Positions 46,738-55,652 of a stretch of 64,000 bases of DNA are shown in pieces (the stretch's first letter is position 1; the number at the start of each line of letters is the position of its first letter). The notes below the pieces were generated by a model. That model did no database searches. It worked only from the letters and a program-made list of their open reading frames with translations, and had not been told where the DNA came from. Origin of the DNA: Streptococcus urinalis 2285-97 (lineage in GTDB: Bacteria > Bacillota > Bacilli > Lactobacillales > Streptococcaceae); assembly GCF_000188055.2 (NCBI RefSeq), contig NZ_AEUZ02000001.1:357501-421500 (forward strand). The letters run 5' to 3'. The position numbers were made by a program, and so were the translations under genes.

Positions 46738-49074
46738 ATGAATAATAAGATTTTAGAACAGTTAGAATTTGATAAAGTCAAAAAACAATTTGAGCCTTAC
46801 TTTCAAACTGAACAAGGGCTGTTTGAGTTGAGACAACTTCAACCCTATACAAAGTCTGAAAAAATAAATCAACTATTTGATGAAGTAAAGGAAATGTCTG
46901 CAATTTTTGTAGAAAATCATCAATTTGCAATTGGACATATTGAGGATATTAAAGAGTGTCTTCGTCGTCTAGAATTAGAAGCTGATTTAAACATTTCTGA
47001 GTTGATTACCATTAAGAAAGTATTGGAAGTTTCTTCTGATTTAGCACGCTTTTACAGAGATTTGGAAAATATTGATTTAATAGTCTTAAAGCGTTTATTT
47101 GAATCTATCGAACTCTTTCCAGAGTTGCAAGGAAGTTTTCAAGCGATTAATGACGGTGGGTTTTTGGAAAATTTTGCAAGTCCTGAGTTGGAAGGTATCA
47201 GACGCCAAATACACCAACAAGAACAAACTATCCGTCAACATTTACAAGATATATTAAAGAAAAATAGTGATTATTTAGCAGATAATATCATTGCAAGCCG
47301 TAATGGACGTAGTGTATTACCTGTGAAAAATACCTTTAGAAATAAAGTATCCGGTGTTGTTCATGATATCTCAGCTTCTGGTAATACTGTTTATATTGAA
47401 CCAAGATCAATTGTTCAACTGAATGAGAGTATCACTCAGTTACAGGCGGATGAACGTCATGAAATTCAACGCATTTTACATCAATTATCTGATTTCATCA
47501 GACCACATACTCCTGTTTTAAGACAGAATGCTTGGGTGATCGGACATCTAGATTTTACAAGAGCTAAATACCTCTATATGAGTGATCATAATGCTAGTAT
47601 TCCAACATTAGTTGAAAACCAAAATATTCAATTATTAAGTGTTCGTCATCCTTTGATTGACAAGCCAGTCGCTAATGACCTTTATTTTAGAGATGAATTA
47701 ACTGAAATTGTGATTACTGGTCCTAATACAGGTGGGAAAACAATTATGTTAAAAACACTAGGTTTAGCACAATTAATGGGACAATCTGGATTACCTATTC
47801 TTGCTGATAAAGGCTCAAAAATTGCTTTATTTGATGCTATTTTTGCAGACATTGGCGATGAACAATCTATTGAACAGAGTCTGTCAACATTTTCAAGTCA
47901 TATGACTCAAATTGTTTCAATAATTGAAGCAGCAGATGCCAATAGCTTAGTATTATTTGATGAGTTGGGAGCAGGTACTGACCCCCAAGAAGGAGCTAGT
48001 CTTGCAATGGCAATTTTAGAACATTTAAGACTGAGTCAAGTTAAAACAATGGCTACGACTCATTACCCAGAGTTAAAAGCTTATGGCATTGAAACGGATT
48101 ATGTTGAAAATGCCAGTATGGCTTTTGACACGGAAACCTTAAGACCAACTTATCGCTTCATGCAAGGAGTGCCAGGTCGTTCGAATGCCTTTGAAATTGC
48201 TAGACGCTTAGGTTTGTCCACAGTCATTGTAAATGATGCTGAAAACATGACAGACACTGATGGAGATGTCAATCACATTATCGAACAACTAGAATCACAA
48301 ACCTTAGACGTTAAAAAGCGTCTTGATCATATCAAAGAAGTTGAGCAAGAAAATTTAAAATTCAATAGAGCACTTAAGAAATTATACAATGAATTTTCTC
48401 ATGAACGTGATAAAGAATTAGCAAAAGCAGTTAGGGAATCTCAAGAAATTGTCGAGAAAGCTTTAGAAGAAAGTGATAATATACTTAAAAATCTACATGA
48501 AAAGTCTAGCTTAAAGCCTCATCAGGTCATTGAAGCAAAAAGTCAATTAAAGACTTTGATTCCTGAACAACATTTAAGTCAAAATAAAGTTTTGAAAAAA
48601 GCTAAAAAGGTAAGAGCGCCTCATATCGGTGATGACATTATTGTAACAAGTTATGGTCAAAGAGGGACTCTAGTTAATCAAACAAAATCTGGAAAATGGG
48701 AAGCTCAAGTTGGGTTGATTAAAATGACACTTTCAGAAGATGAATTTTCACTGGTTAAAACCCAAACGAATGAGTCAAATCAAAAAGCAAAACCACTAGC
48801 AAAAGTTAAGAAAGTCAAATCTAAAGCGACTGCTCATGCACGTCTTGATTTAAGAGGAAAACGCTATGAAGAAGCGATGGAAGAATTGGATGCTTTTATT
48901 GATCAGGCTTTATTAAACAACTTTAGTCAAGTAGATATCATTCACGGTATAGGAACAGGTGTTATTCGAAAAGCTGTAACCAAGTATTTGAGAAGACATA
49001 GACATGTTAAAAGCTTTGAGTATGCACCACAATCTTCAGGTGGTAGTGGATGTACAATTGCTAAATTAGGGTAA
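46738..49074 (+). CDS. mutS2: Endonuclease MutS2 (RqcU)
   Basis: The 778-aa MutS2 protein has the MutS core and ATPase: Walker [18 protein letters not shown] near residue 324, [17 protein letters not shown] as Walker B, and [10 protein letters not shown] long coiled-coil stretch (about 515-620) follows, then a KOW-like part. The C-terminal Smr nuclease domain contains [20 protein letters not shown] near residue 702 and HGIGTG. In Firmicutes MutS2 suppresses homologous recombination or senses ribosome collisions rather than mismatch repair. A TATAAT at 46726-46731 lies just before the ATG. Confidence 0.95.
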   Translation: MNNKILEQLEFDKVKKQFEPYFQTEQGLFELRQLQPYTKSEKINQLFDEVKEMSAIFVENHQFAIGHIEDIKECLRRLELEADLNISELITIKKVLEVSSDLARFYRDLENIDLIVLKRLFESIELFPELQGSFQAINDGGFLENFASPELEGIRRQIHQQEQTIRQHLQDILKKNSDYLADNIIASRNGRSVLPVKNTFRNKVSGVVHDISASGNTVYIEPRSIVQLNESITQLQADERHEIQRILHQLSDFIRPHTPVLRQNAWVIGHLDFTRAKYLYMSDHNASIPTLVENQNIQLLSVRHPLIDKPVANDLYFRDELTEIVITGPNTGGKTIMLKTLGLAQLMGQSGLPILADKGSKIALFDAIFADIGDEQSIEQSLSTFSSHMTQIVSIIEAADANSLVLFDELGAGTDPQEGASLAMAILEHLRLSQVKTMATTHYPELKAYGIETDYVENASMAFDTETLRPTYRFMQGVPGRSNAFEIARRLGLSTVIVNDAENMTDTDGDVNHIIEQLESQTLDVKKRLDHIKEVEQENLKFNRALKKLYNEFSHERDKELAKAVRESQEIVEKALEESDNILKNLHEKSSLKPHQVIEAKSQLKTLIPEQHLSQNKVLKKAKKVRAPHIGDDIIVTSYGQRGTLVNQTKSGKWEAQVGLIKMTLSEDEFSLVKTQTNESNQKAKPLAKVKKVKSKATAHARLDLRGKRYEEAMEELDAFIDQALLNNFSQVDIIHGIGTGVIRKAVTKYLRRHRHVKSFEYAPQSSGGSGCTIAKLG

Positions 49075-49101
49075 AAAAGAAACGCAATTGCGTTTCTTTT
49101 T
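49074..49101. terminator. Terminator between mutS2 and the DUF1307 locus
   Basis: The arms AAAAAGAAACGCAA and TTGCGTTTCTTTTT can pair over 12 bp with the central AATT as loop, with T-runs on both strands. Confidence 0.85.
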
Positions 49102-49612
49102 AGTTATTGGTTTTTAAAGTTTTAAATTTATCATTTTTGACTTTTTTAAATCCTTGTTGTAAAAGCATCTTTTCTGATTATTTGTAACTGATGTAATCAA
49201 TCTTTTCATTACTTGATTGATCAATTTGTAAAATAGCAGCATCCACAAGTTTATCAATATTAGCTTTTTTATAATCTACTATAATATTTTCAATAAGATA
49301 GGTTGATTTGTAGTCTACTTTATGCTTTATTCCTTTAATACCTTTATAAGGATCTTCAATACTAGATGCAAAATTTTTCTGTGCATCTTGGGCTGATTTG
49401 ATACCTACAGCTTTGTATTTGACAGTAGAGCGTGTTGTTTGCTTCAAAACCTTATCATTTTTATAAACATAAGTAATGCGAACATCAGTATTATTATTTA
49501 TCAATTGAAAGTAAGCTTTTTGAGTATTATCTATTAGCTTAGTTGCACCACAGGCAGTAACTAAAATAAGGCAAAAATTAAAAAGTACCCAAAGTAAAGA
49601 TTTCTTTTTCAT
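49100..49612 (-). pseudogene. DUF1307/YehR-type lipoprotein with an in-frame ochre codon near its 3' end
   Basis: The readable product up to the stop at 49178-49180 is a 144-aa lipoprotein with lipobox VTAC (Cys21) and the DUF1307 pattern. After this TAA the same frame continues with SEKMLLQQGFKKVK and ten more residues to a second stop at 49100-49102. This tail resembles the usual C-terminal end of the family (a short helix ending GFKKV), so the first stop looks like a nonsense mutation that removes about 26 residues. The start has TTGGAG seven bases upstream. The truncated protein may still be made and exported. Function of DUF1307 lipoproteins is unknown. Confidence 0.7.
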
Positions 49613-49729
49613 ATTGACTCCAATCTTAAACTGGCTTTAAAAATAGTTGTCACCTCATTGTTAGTTTATCATTAAAAAGATTAAGTTACCAGAAGTAGCA
49701 CTTGAATTTAGAAAAGAAATGATGTTATA

Positions 49730-50251
49730 ATGACTTCAATATTTACTAGAAAGTTATCTATGTACTCATACCCAGCATTTTATAAATATATTAGTCGTTA
49801 TTTAAATAATCACAGACAATTGGTAAATGGTTTATTCATTTTTAATCGTCTTATAACGAAAGTGATGTTTTTTTCCTATCCTATTGTAGTTATCTATAGT
49901 TTAGTTAAGAAAATGGCAGACTGGCCAATGTTTGTTATCGTTCCAGCAATCTCTTTTCTTTTAGTCACAGGATTAAGAAAGGTCTTCAATGCTAGACGTC
50001 CTTATGAAGTATATCCTATAAATCCCCTAGAAAAAAAAGTTAAGGCTGGAGAGTCTTTTCCAAGTAGACATGTCTTTAGCGCAACTATGATTGCCATGGT
50101 TATTTTTACGGTCAATCCTATCTTGGGTAAATGCTACTTTGGATTAGCGTTCTTACTTGCCATTATTAGGGTGCTACTCGGAGTTCATTTTCTAAGAGAT
50201 GTATTTGCAGGCTTAATTATTGGATTTCTTGCAGGGCTTTTTTTGAAATAA
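49730..50251 (+). CDS. PAP2-family membrane phosphatase
   Basis: The 173-aa protein has about five hydrophobic segments and the three phosphatase motifs in slightly altered form: KVFNARRPYE (K-x6-RP) near residue 84, PSRHVFSA (usually PSGH) near residue 104, and RVLLGVHFLRDVFAG (SR-x5-H-x3-D type) near residue 147. Probable role is dephosphorylation of a lipid phosphate such as undecaprenyl pyrophosphate or phosphatidic acid. The ATG at 49730 lacks a good ribosome site; another in-frame ATG ten codons later is possible. Confidence 0.85.
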   Translation: MTSIFTRKLSMYSYPAFYKYISRYLNNHRQLVNGLFIFNRLITKVMFFSYPIVVIYSLVKKMADWPMFVIVPAISFLLVTGLRKVFNARRPYEVYPINPLEKKVKAGESFPSRHVFSATMIAMVIFTVNPILGKCYFGLAFLLAIIRVLLGVHFLRDVFAGLIIGFLAGLFLK

Positions 50252-50279
50252 GGAAGCCAAAAATTTGCGTAGCAAAAAG

Positions 50280-50308
50280 TTGCCTTATTATCTAATTTCG
50301 CCTAAAAT
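50280..50308 (+). promoter_or_regulatory. Promoter of trxA
   Basis: TTGCCT (50280-50285) and TAAAAT (50303-50308) are separated by 17 bp, 32 bp before the trxA ATG. Confidence 0.6.
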
Positions 50309-50340
50309 ATGCTTATAAACTAGTAGAACGGAGAAGAAAA

Positions 50341-50655
50341 ATGGCACATATCGTAACAGATAAAACATTTGAATCAGAAACAAAAGAAGGTTTAGTCTTA
50401 GTTGATTTTTGGGCTACTTGGTGTGGTCCATGTTTGATGCAAGCACCTATTCTTGATCAATTATCAGAAGAATTTGATGAGGATGAATTAAAAATTGTTA
50501 AGCTAGATGTTGATGAAAATCCACAGACAGCACAACAATTTGGAATCATGTCAATTCCTACTTTACTCTTTAAAAAAGACGGTGAAGTTGTTAAACAAAT
50601 TGCTGGTGTTCACACCAAAGATCAGATCAAAGCAATTGTTGCTGAATTAGCATAA
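50341..50655 (+). CDS. trxA: Thioredoxin
   Basis: The 104-aa classical thioredoxin has the redox pair W27-C28-G-P-C31, the preceding DFWAT strand and the cis-proline in MSIPTLLF near residue 75. It is a cytosolic disulfide reductase. The C-terminal motif KDQIKAIVAELA is typical. GAGAAG precedes the ATG; it is a single gene with its own promoter and terminator. Confidence 0.97.
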   Translation: MAHIVTDKTFESETKEGLVLVDFWATWCGPCLMQAPILDQLSEEFDEDELKIVKLDVDENPQTAQQFGIMSIPTLLFKKDGEVVKQIAGVHTKDQIKAIVAELA

Positions 50656-50684
50656 TAAAAAAAGCCCCTTATGGGGCTTTTTAT
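50656..50684. terminator. Terminator between trxA and cfa
   Basis: The arms AAAAAAAGCCCC and GGGGCTTTTT, loop TTAT, with U-runs on both strands. Confidence 0.88.
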
Positions 50685-50695
50685 TTTATTGGAGA

Positions 50696-51889
50696 CTAGT
50701 GTTGGTAAATATAATCACGTGTCATCGGCATGGTATCTTTTGTAACACCCTTTGATAGTAAATATTGAACAACATCAATATTTCCCGATTGAAATGAAGC
50801 TGCACAAGATTGAAGGTATAGGTCCCACATGCGTATGAAGCGTTCATCATGCATTTTTTGAACTTGTGGTAACGCCTGATGAAAGTTTTCTGTCCAAATT
50901 TCTAACGTTTTTTGGTAATGGCGACGAAGTGGTTCTAGATCAGCCACTTGTAAACCAGCATCAGCAATGTGTTCAAGATTTTCGGTCAACCTTGGGATGT
51001 AACCACCTGGAAAAATATATTTATTGATCCAAGCATTATAACCATTTCCATGGTTACCACCGGCTTGACCAGTGATTCCATGTATTAAAGCTAGACCATC
51101 TTCTTTTAAATAATTAGAGACCGTTTCAAAATATTCTGCTAAATTTTCTTTACCGACATGCTCAAACATGCCAATACTGGTAATATAATCATAAGTATTT
51201 TTAATATCACGATAATCTTTTAGAACTACCGTCATCTGACTTTCAAGTCCTTCGGATTGAATTCTTTGGTTAATAAAAGCAGCCTGCTCTTCACTTAGTG
51301 TGATGCCTGTCACATTTAAACCATATTCTTTTGCCGCTGTAAACATCAGTGTGCCCCAACCACAGCCAATATCAAGAAGATGTCCACCAGGTTTTGAATT
51401 TAACTTATTGAGAACATGATGGACCTTATTTAATTGCGCTTGTTCGAGAGTGTCAGTGTCGTGCTTAAAATAAGCACAAGAATAGGTCATAGTGGGATCG
51501 AGCCATAATTGGTAAAAGTCATTCCCAATATCATAATGACTCTGAATATCAGATTTACTTTGCTTTTTATCATGGGTGTGTTTAGTCAAGAAACCAGACA
51601 AAGAACCTGCTCCAGTACGTAAAAAGCTATCTTGAGCTTTGAAAGCTGCTAGAAGTAGATCTTGTAATGAACCTTCAACTTCAATATCTTTATCCATATA
51701 AGCTTCACCAAGATAAATGGATGGGCTTTTTTTAAGTTTACTTATTTGAAGAGGTTTGTTCAGTTTTATTTTAAATTGAGGATTACTTCCATTAAAATAG
51801 TCTGTTTCACCATTTGCATAAGTTACTTGGATAGGGATATTAAACGTTTTTTTAATTAATTCTTGTAATAGTAGACTATCCTTATTCAC
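50696..51889 (-). CDS. cfa: Cyclopropane-fatty-acyl-phospholipid synthase
   Basis: The 397-aa SAM-dependent enzyme adds a methylene bridge across double bonds of membrane phospholipid acyl chains. The SAM-binding motif is [20 protein letters not shown] near residue 172; the family block [25 protein letters not shown] precedes it near residue 120, and [10 protein letters not shown] follows. It would protect membranes under acid or stationary stress. A short N-terminal domain of about 100 residues fits the family. It stands alone, converging on trxA. Confidence 0.95.
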   Translation of the reverse strand: MNKDSLLLQELIKKTFNIPIQVTYANGETDYFNGSNPQFKIKLNKPLQISKLKKSPSIYLGEAYMDKDIEVEGSLQDLLLAAFKAQDSFLRTGAGSLSGFLTKHTHDKKQSKSDIQSHYDIGNDFYQLWLDPTMTYSCAYFKHDTDTLEQAQLNKVHHVLNKLNSKPGGHLLDIGCGWGTLMFTAAKEYGLNVTGITLSEEQAAFINQRIQSEGLESQMTVVLKDYRDIKNTYDYITSIGMFEHVGKENLAEYFETVSNYLKEDGLALIHGITGQAGGNHGNGYNAWINKYIFPGGYIPRLTENLEHIADAGLQVADLEPLRRHYQKTLEIWTENFHQALPQVQKMHDERFIRMWDLYLQSCAASFQSGNIDVVQYLLSKGVTKDTMPMTRDYIYQH

Positions 51890-52030
51890 AGGCAGCCACC
51901 TTCTCTCTAAATTTTACAAGTACATTATACGACTTTCGCATTTATTTTCAAGAAAGAAAATTGAAAAAATCATAAATGTTAACAAAATTATGAAAATTGT
52001 TGAAAAATGATTTAGAAAATAGAAGTAAAT

Positions 52031-52060
52031 CAATTGGATTTTTACCAATTGTGTTATAAT
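52031..52060 (+). promoter_or_regulatory. Promoter and overlapping dyad before the alpha/beta hydrolase gene
   Basis: TGT-TATAAT (52052-52060) is an extended -10. Just upstream an inverted repeat CAATTGG-N7-CCAATTG (52031-52051) overlaps the -35/-10 spacer, a typical position for a repressor site. The rest of the 51890-52089 gap holds no ORF. Confidence 0.6.
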
Positions 52061-52089
52061 ATTTTGATAATGAAAGGTAGGACTTGAAC

Positions 52090-52818
52090 ATGTATATCAA
52101 TATGAAAGATGGTTGTGAGATTTATGTTCAAATTTTAGGTCAGGGTTATCCTATTCTTTTTTTGCATGGAAATTCCTTAAGTAGTCGTTATTTTTTTCGA
52201 CAAAAAGTATTAGCTGAACGTTACCAATTAATTTTTATGGATAGTCGTGGCCAAGGCAAATCCAGTAAAGTAACTAAAGACATCACCTTTGAGCAAATGT
52301 CTAATGATATTCATCAGGTCTTAGAAACTTTAAAAATTAAGTCATGTTTAATTGTTGGTCACAGTGATGGTGCCAATCTAGCATTGATGCATTGTCAGCA
52401 ATTCCCAGAAGAAGTAGAAGGTATGCTTCTAAATGGAGGGAATTATGAATTTATGGGCTTACGACCCTTTTCGAGATTAACTGCCAAATTAGAGATTTTT
52501 GGTTTTGATCTGTTGGGGCTTCTGAGTAAACGCTTTAAGAAAATGTCAGCTGTTGTGCAGTTGCAAAAAGTCGACATTCCCATTGATAAAGCACTACTCA
52601 AATGTTTAGAGATTCCTGTTTTTGTAGCAGTTGGTCAGCATGATATGATTTTGTATAAGCATAGTCAAGAAATGGCTCGCTTTTTTAAACATGGTAGACT
52701 GATCGTTGTTCCTCACCATGGTCATTTTATTGCTTGGACAAAACCCAATCTGTTTCATCAGTTAGTTGACCAACTTGTTATCTTAATTTTAGAACAAAAA
52801 AATCCAATTGAGTCTTAA
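52090..52818 (+). CDS. Alpha/beta hydrolase
   Basis: The 242-aa cytosolic hydrolase starts with a His-Gly oxyanion region (LFLHGNSLSSRYFF). It has the nucleophile elbow GHSDGANLAL (Ser near residue 93). The catalytic Asp lies in VGQHDMIL near residue 199 and the His in PHHGHFIAW near residue 220. It belongs to the large lipase/esterase/haloperoxidase class; substrate unknown. The frame is open from a TTG six bases earlier, but the ATG at 52090 with AGGTAGG eight bases upstream is the better start. Confidence 0.85.
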   Translation: MYINMKDGCEIYVQILGQGYPILFLHGNSLSSRYFFRQKVLAERYQLIFMDSRGQGKSSKVTKDITFEQMSNDIHQVLETLKIKSCLIVGHSDGANLALMHCQQFPEEVEGMLLNGGNYEFMGLRPFSRLTAKLEIFGFDLLGLLSKRFKKMSAVVQLQKVDIPIDKALLKCLEIPVFVAVGQHDMILYKHSQEMARFFKHGRLIVVPHHGHFIAWTKPNLFHQLVDQLVILILEQKNPIES

Positions 52819-52836
52819 CGCAATTGGATTTTTTTC
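52796..52836. terminator. Terminator between the hydrolase gene and ybaB
   Basis: The arms AAAAAATCCAATTG and CAATTGGATTTTTT (14 bp) around a 10-nt loop that contains the hydrolase stop codon. It works for both strands. Confidence 0.88.
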
Positions 52837-52839
52837 TCT

Positions 52840-53139
52840 TTAGAAAGGAAGTTTGTTGGCAAAAGCTCCCATCGTTTTTTTAGTTGCTTGGTCAATTTGA
52901 GATAAAGCATCATTGATAGCTTGAGCTGTCATATCTGCCAAAGTTTCAGTGTCTTCAGGGTCCACAACAGCTTCTTTAAAGTCAATAGAAATTAACTTTT
53001 TATCACCTGAAAAAGTAGCAACCACCAAATCTTGAGCAGATTTTCCCACAAACTCTTGAGCAGCCAGATCAGCTTGCTTTTGTTCCATTTGTTTTTGAAG
53101 CTTTTGAGCTTGCTTCATCATATTTTGCATATTCATCAT
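52840..53139 (-). CDS. YbaB/EbfC family nucleoid-associated protein
   Basis: The 99-aa small DNA-binding protein starts with the family helix [20 protein letters not shown] and continues with a three-strand sheet ([20 protein letters not shown]). It forms a tweezer-like dimer that binds DNA without much specificity. Here it is a single gene, not next to dnaX or recR as in many genomes. AGGAG precedes the ATG. Confidence 0.93.
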   Translation of the reverse strand: MMNMQNMMKQAQKLQKQMEQKQADLAAQEFVGKSAQDLVVATFSGDKKLISIDFKEAVVDPEDTETLADMTAQAINDALSQIDQATKKTMGAFANKLPF

Positions 53140-53216
53140 AAGATTTTAGTCTCCTTAAAAAATAATCGTCTCGTTATTATAACATGTTTTGTAAAATAGC
53201 AGAAATGACAGAATGA

Positions 53217-53387
53217 TTATTTAAAAGTATCTCTGTGTTTTTTATCGATGAGCGCATCTCTTTTACTTCTAATAGAACTTCTAGAATAAAGTGATGAGTA
53301 ACAAGCAAAAGCAAAAATAAGAAGTGTAATAATGACAGCTAGAGGTTCATCTTTGAACCAGTTAATGAGATAATTTAGTGTATCCAT
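53217..53387 (-). CDS. 56-aa single-span membrane protein
   Basis: A short reverse-strand ORF reads MDTLNYLINWFKDEP, a hydrophobic segment LAVIITLLIFAFACYSSLYS, then a basic tail (RSSIRSKRDALIDKKHRDTFK). GAGG stands seven bases before the ATG, and a near-perfect promoter lies 53 bp upstream, so it is a convincing gene. The positive-inside pattern places the C-terminus in the cytoplasm. It is not homologous to any family I know. Small membrane proteins of this shape often bind and regulate larger membrane partners; which one is unknown. Confidence 0.7.
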   Translation of the reverse strand: MDTLNYLINWFKDEPLAVIITLLIFAFACYSSLYSRSSIRSKRDALIDKKHRDTFK

Positions 53388-53439
53388 AGTATTTCCTCAA
53401 AAAGATAACGTTAATTCTAATCATTTTGTTTCTACTGCT

Positions 53440-53468
53440 ATTATGGTTCAATCAATTTACTTTGTCAA
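53440..53468 (-). promoter_or_regulatory. Promoter of the 56-aa membrane protein gene
   Basis: On the minus strand TTGACA (53463-53468) and CATAAT (53440-53445) are separated by 17 bp. This is the strongest evidence that the short gene at 53217 is expressed. The rest of the ybaB-niaR gap holds nothing else that I can see. Confidence 0.75.
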
Positions 53469-53564
53469 TGTTTAGGAAATGACTTGAAACATAATCACTT
53501 TTTAGCATCTTTTTATTTGATAATGAATATGTTAAGATGAATAAAAAGATGAGGAGAAAAATTA

Positions 53565-54092
53565 ATGAAAGCTGATGAGAGACGTCAACGTATTTTAGAT
53601 TATTTGCAACAACAAACGAAAGCTATCTCTGCTAGTAACTTAGCTAAACAATTTGGCGTGAGTCGTCAGGTAATTGTTGGTGATATTGCGTTACTTAGGG
53701 CAAAGGACAAAGCTATTTTATCAACGCCAAGAGGTTATTTAATGGCAACTATACCTCAAGCAGTCTCTCATTATGTTGGCAAAATTGTCGCTAAACATAC
53801 TCATGAAGAAACTACTTTAGAATTAAATCTTATCGTAGCACATGGTGGAACAGTCCTAGATGTATCTGTTGAGCATCCGATTTATGGTTTGTTGACAGTT
53901 CCACTATCCATTTCAAATCAAAATGACATTGATCAATTTATGGATCGACTATCCTATAGTCAAAGTAACCTTCTGTCTAGTTTAACAGATGGTATTCATA
54001 TTCATACGATCTCGTGTGCAAGTCAAGAGGAGTTTTTAAAAATTAAGAGGTCTTTAAAAGAAGCAAATCTTCTACTTGACGAAAATATATAA
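53565..54092 (+). CDS. niaR: NAD metabolism repressor NiaR (3H domain)
   Basis: The 175-aa niacin-responsive repressor has an N-terminal winged helix-turn-helix (RRQRILDYLQQQTKAISASN, LAKQFGVSRQVIVGDIALLR). Its C-terminal 3H domain carries the conserved histidines in HYVGKIVAKHTHEE, HPIYGLL and IHTISC, which bind metal and nicotinic acid. It sits directly before niaX, whose promoter contains TGTC/GACA palindromes that are likely NiaR operators. GAGGAG precedes the ATG. Confidence 0.93.
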   Translation: MKADERRQRILDYLQQQTKAISASNLAKQFGVSRQVIVGDIALLRAKDKAILSTPRGYLMATIPQAVSHYVGKIVAKHTHEETTLELNLIVAHGGTVLDVSVEHPIYGLLTVPLSISNQNDIDQFMDRLSYSQSNLLSSLTDGIHIHTISCASQEEFLKIKRSLKEANLLLDENI

Positions 54093-54096
54093 TAGG

Positions 54097-54113
54097 TGTC
54101 TTGACAGCTGTCA
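54097..54113. promoter_or_regulatory. Candidate NiaR operator: overlapping TGTC/GACA palindromes
   Basis: TGTCTTGACA (54097-54106) and the perfect 12-bp palindrome TGACAGCTGTCA (54102-54113) overlap each other and cover the -35 of the niaX promoter. The position next to niaR makes NiaR the natural candidate. Confidence 0.6.
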
Positions 54114-54130
54114 TGTTTTTGAGATATACT
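54101..54130 (+). promoter_or_regulatory. niaX promoter
   Basis: A perfect TTGACA (54101-54106) and TATACT (54125-54130) are separated by 18 bp, 20 bp before the niaX ATG. The operator palindrome overlaps the -35. Confidence 0.8.
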
Positions 54131-54149
54131 ATCTCAAAGGAGAATTAAA

Positions 54150-54701
54150 ATGAAAAGAAAGTAAACTAGACACCTTGTCTACACAGCTGTATTAACTGCT
54201 TTTGGTATTTTAATTCCTGTTATTATGCCTTTGAAATTAGTCATCGGACCAGCGTCTTTTACATTAGCTAGTCATGTGCCTATTTTTATTGCCATGCTAA
54301 TTTCCCCTCAAGTCGCATTTTTAGTAGCAATTGGTACGACTTTTGGATTTCTTATTGCAGGTTTCCCAATTGTTATCGTTTTCAGAGCCCTTTCTCATTT
54401 ATTATTTGTTCTGGTAGGAGCGATATGGGTAAAGTATCAACCTAAACTGATTGCGACACAAAAAGGACGTTTTTTGTTAGCTATTTCAATAAATATGTTG
54501 CATGGATTAGCTGAATTTGCAGTGGTTTATTTATTAACAGTTAGTTCAATGGTTAATTTATCTTATATTGCTTATTTATTCTTATTAATTGGTATTGGTT
54601 CCATTTTACATGGATTATTGGATTTTTATTTAGCTTACTTCCTAGTCACTCTCCTTCAAAATCGTATGGGTATAACATTGTTATCCTCAAAGAATAATTA
54701 G
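54150..54701 (+). pseudogene. niaX: Niacin transporter NiaX-type ECF S component, interrupted by a stop at codon 5
   Basis: The intact reading frame would encode about 183 aa with five or six membrane helices. Signals at the start are ideal: promoter, operator, AAAGGAG and ATG at 54150. However the reading is MKRK-stop: codon 5 is TAA (54162-54164). The rest of the frame (TRHLVYTAVLTAFGILIPVI, PASFTLASHVPIFIAM and onward) is conserved in pattern and has no further stop. The next in-frame ATG (54225) lacks a ribosome site and would lose most of the first helix. Either the gene is newly dead, or it is rescued by readthrough or suppression. Family role: niacin uptake with the shared ECF module. 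Confidence 0.75.
54167..54181. promoter_or_regulatory. Second TGTC/GACA-type inverted repeat inside the niaX 5' end
   Basis: TAGACA-CCT-TGTCTA is a perfect 6-bp dyad with a 3-nt centre, 17 bases into the niaX frame. It shares half-sites with the operator upstream and may be a second NiaR site that allows looping or a roadblock. Confidence 0.45.
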
Positions 54702-54727
54702 TAGAATGATTTAATTTTTCGATGTTC

Positions 54728-54758
54728 AAAAAGAACTCACATTTTTGTGAGTTCTTTT
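54728..54758 (+). terminator. Terminator after niaX
   Basis: The arms AAAAGAACTCAC and GTGAGTTCTTTT enclose a 6-nt loop and end in TTTT. Confidence 0.85.
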
Positions 54759-54914
54759 ATTCTAAATGAAATGGTGGCTAATTTTCGAAAGGATCGACCA
54801 TATCAAAATAAAATCATTTTCATACATAAATCACTAAGAAACTATTAAGTTTTAATGAATAAAAAGTTTCTATTTGGAATAATCAAATAATTTAATTGAA
54901 AATTCTGAATAATA

Positions 54915-54943
54915 TTGCTTTCTTTTTTTTGAGTTGATATAAT
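54915..54943 (+). promoter_or_regulatory. Promoter of the DUF969-DUF979-pcp operon
   Basis: TTGCTT (54915-54920) and a perfect TATAAT (54938-54943) are separated by 17 bp, 20 bp before the ATG. Confidence 0.7.
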
Positions 54944-54963
54944 GAAAAGAAAAGGAGAATTTT

Positions 54964-55650
54964 ATGGAGTTAATAAAATTAATTGGTATACTTATTATTG
55001 TCATTGGCTTCTTATTAAAGTTAGACACAATAGCCACTGTAGTTGTTGCAGGACTTGTCACAGCACTTGTCTCTGGTATCTCATTTTTTGATTTTTTGGA
55101 GTTACTTGGTAAAGAATTTACAAATCAAAGAATTATGACTATTTTTATTATCACATTACCTTTAATTGGTTTATCAGAGACATTCGGATTAAAACAAAGA
55201 GCTGTTTATTTAATTAAACAGATGAAAACGTTAACGGTTGGTCGTTTTTATACGGTTTATTTGATTATTCGTGAGATAGCTGGATTATTTTCAATTAGAT
55301 TAGGTGGTCATCCTCAATTTGTTCGTCCTTTAGTGGAGCCGATGGGGGAAGCTGCTGCTGAAGCTAAAGTGAATGAAGAGTTAACAGAAGATGAAGTTGA
55401 AGAAATAAAAGCTCGTGCTGCTGCAAATGAAAACTTTGGGAACTTTTTTGCACAAAATACTTTTGCAGCTGCAGGAGGAGTTCTCTTGATTAGTGGGACT
55501 ATTGATCAATTAGGCTATGAGAGTAATAGTTCAAAAATTGCTTTTGCTTCCATGATTATTGCGGTTATTTCGATTATTGTCGTTGGTATTTATAATTATC
55601 AATTTGATAAGAAAATTGAAAAGAATCATAAGAAAGTCAAAGGAGAATAA
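54964..55650 (+). CDS. DUF969 membrane protein (probable 5-oxoproline transporter subunit)
   Basis: The 228-aa protein has about five hydrophobic segments and belongs to the DUF969 family by its start MELIKLIGILIIVIGFLLKL and the LIIREIAGLFSIRLGGHPQF signature. It always pairs with DUF979, which follows after two bases. Comparative genomics links the pair to 5-oxoproline (pyroglutamate) metabolism and suggests two parts of a transporter; that function is a prediction. Pyroglutamyl peptidase is next in the operon, which supports it. AAAGGAG precedes the ATG. Confidence 0.88.
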   Translation: MELIKLIGILIIVIGFLLKLDTIATVVVAGLVTALVSGISFFDFLELLGKEFTNQRIMTIFIITLPLIGLSETFGLKQRAVYLIKQMKTLTVGRFYTVYLIIREIAGLFSIRLGGHPQFVRPLVEPMGEAAAEAKVNEELTEDEVEEIKARAAANENFGNFFAQNTFAAAGGVLLISGTIDQLGYESNSSKIAFASMIIAVISIIVVGIYNYQFDKKIEKNHKKVKGE

Positions 55651-55652
55651 TT

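Noticed and set aside
54837..54871. AGAAACT ... AGTTTCT inverted repeat before the DUF969 operon
   Set aside because: A 21-nt loop and a 7-bp AT-rich stem are too weak to call a structure or operator without other evidence.
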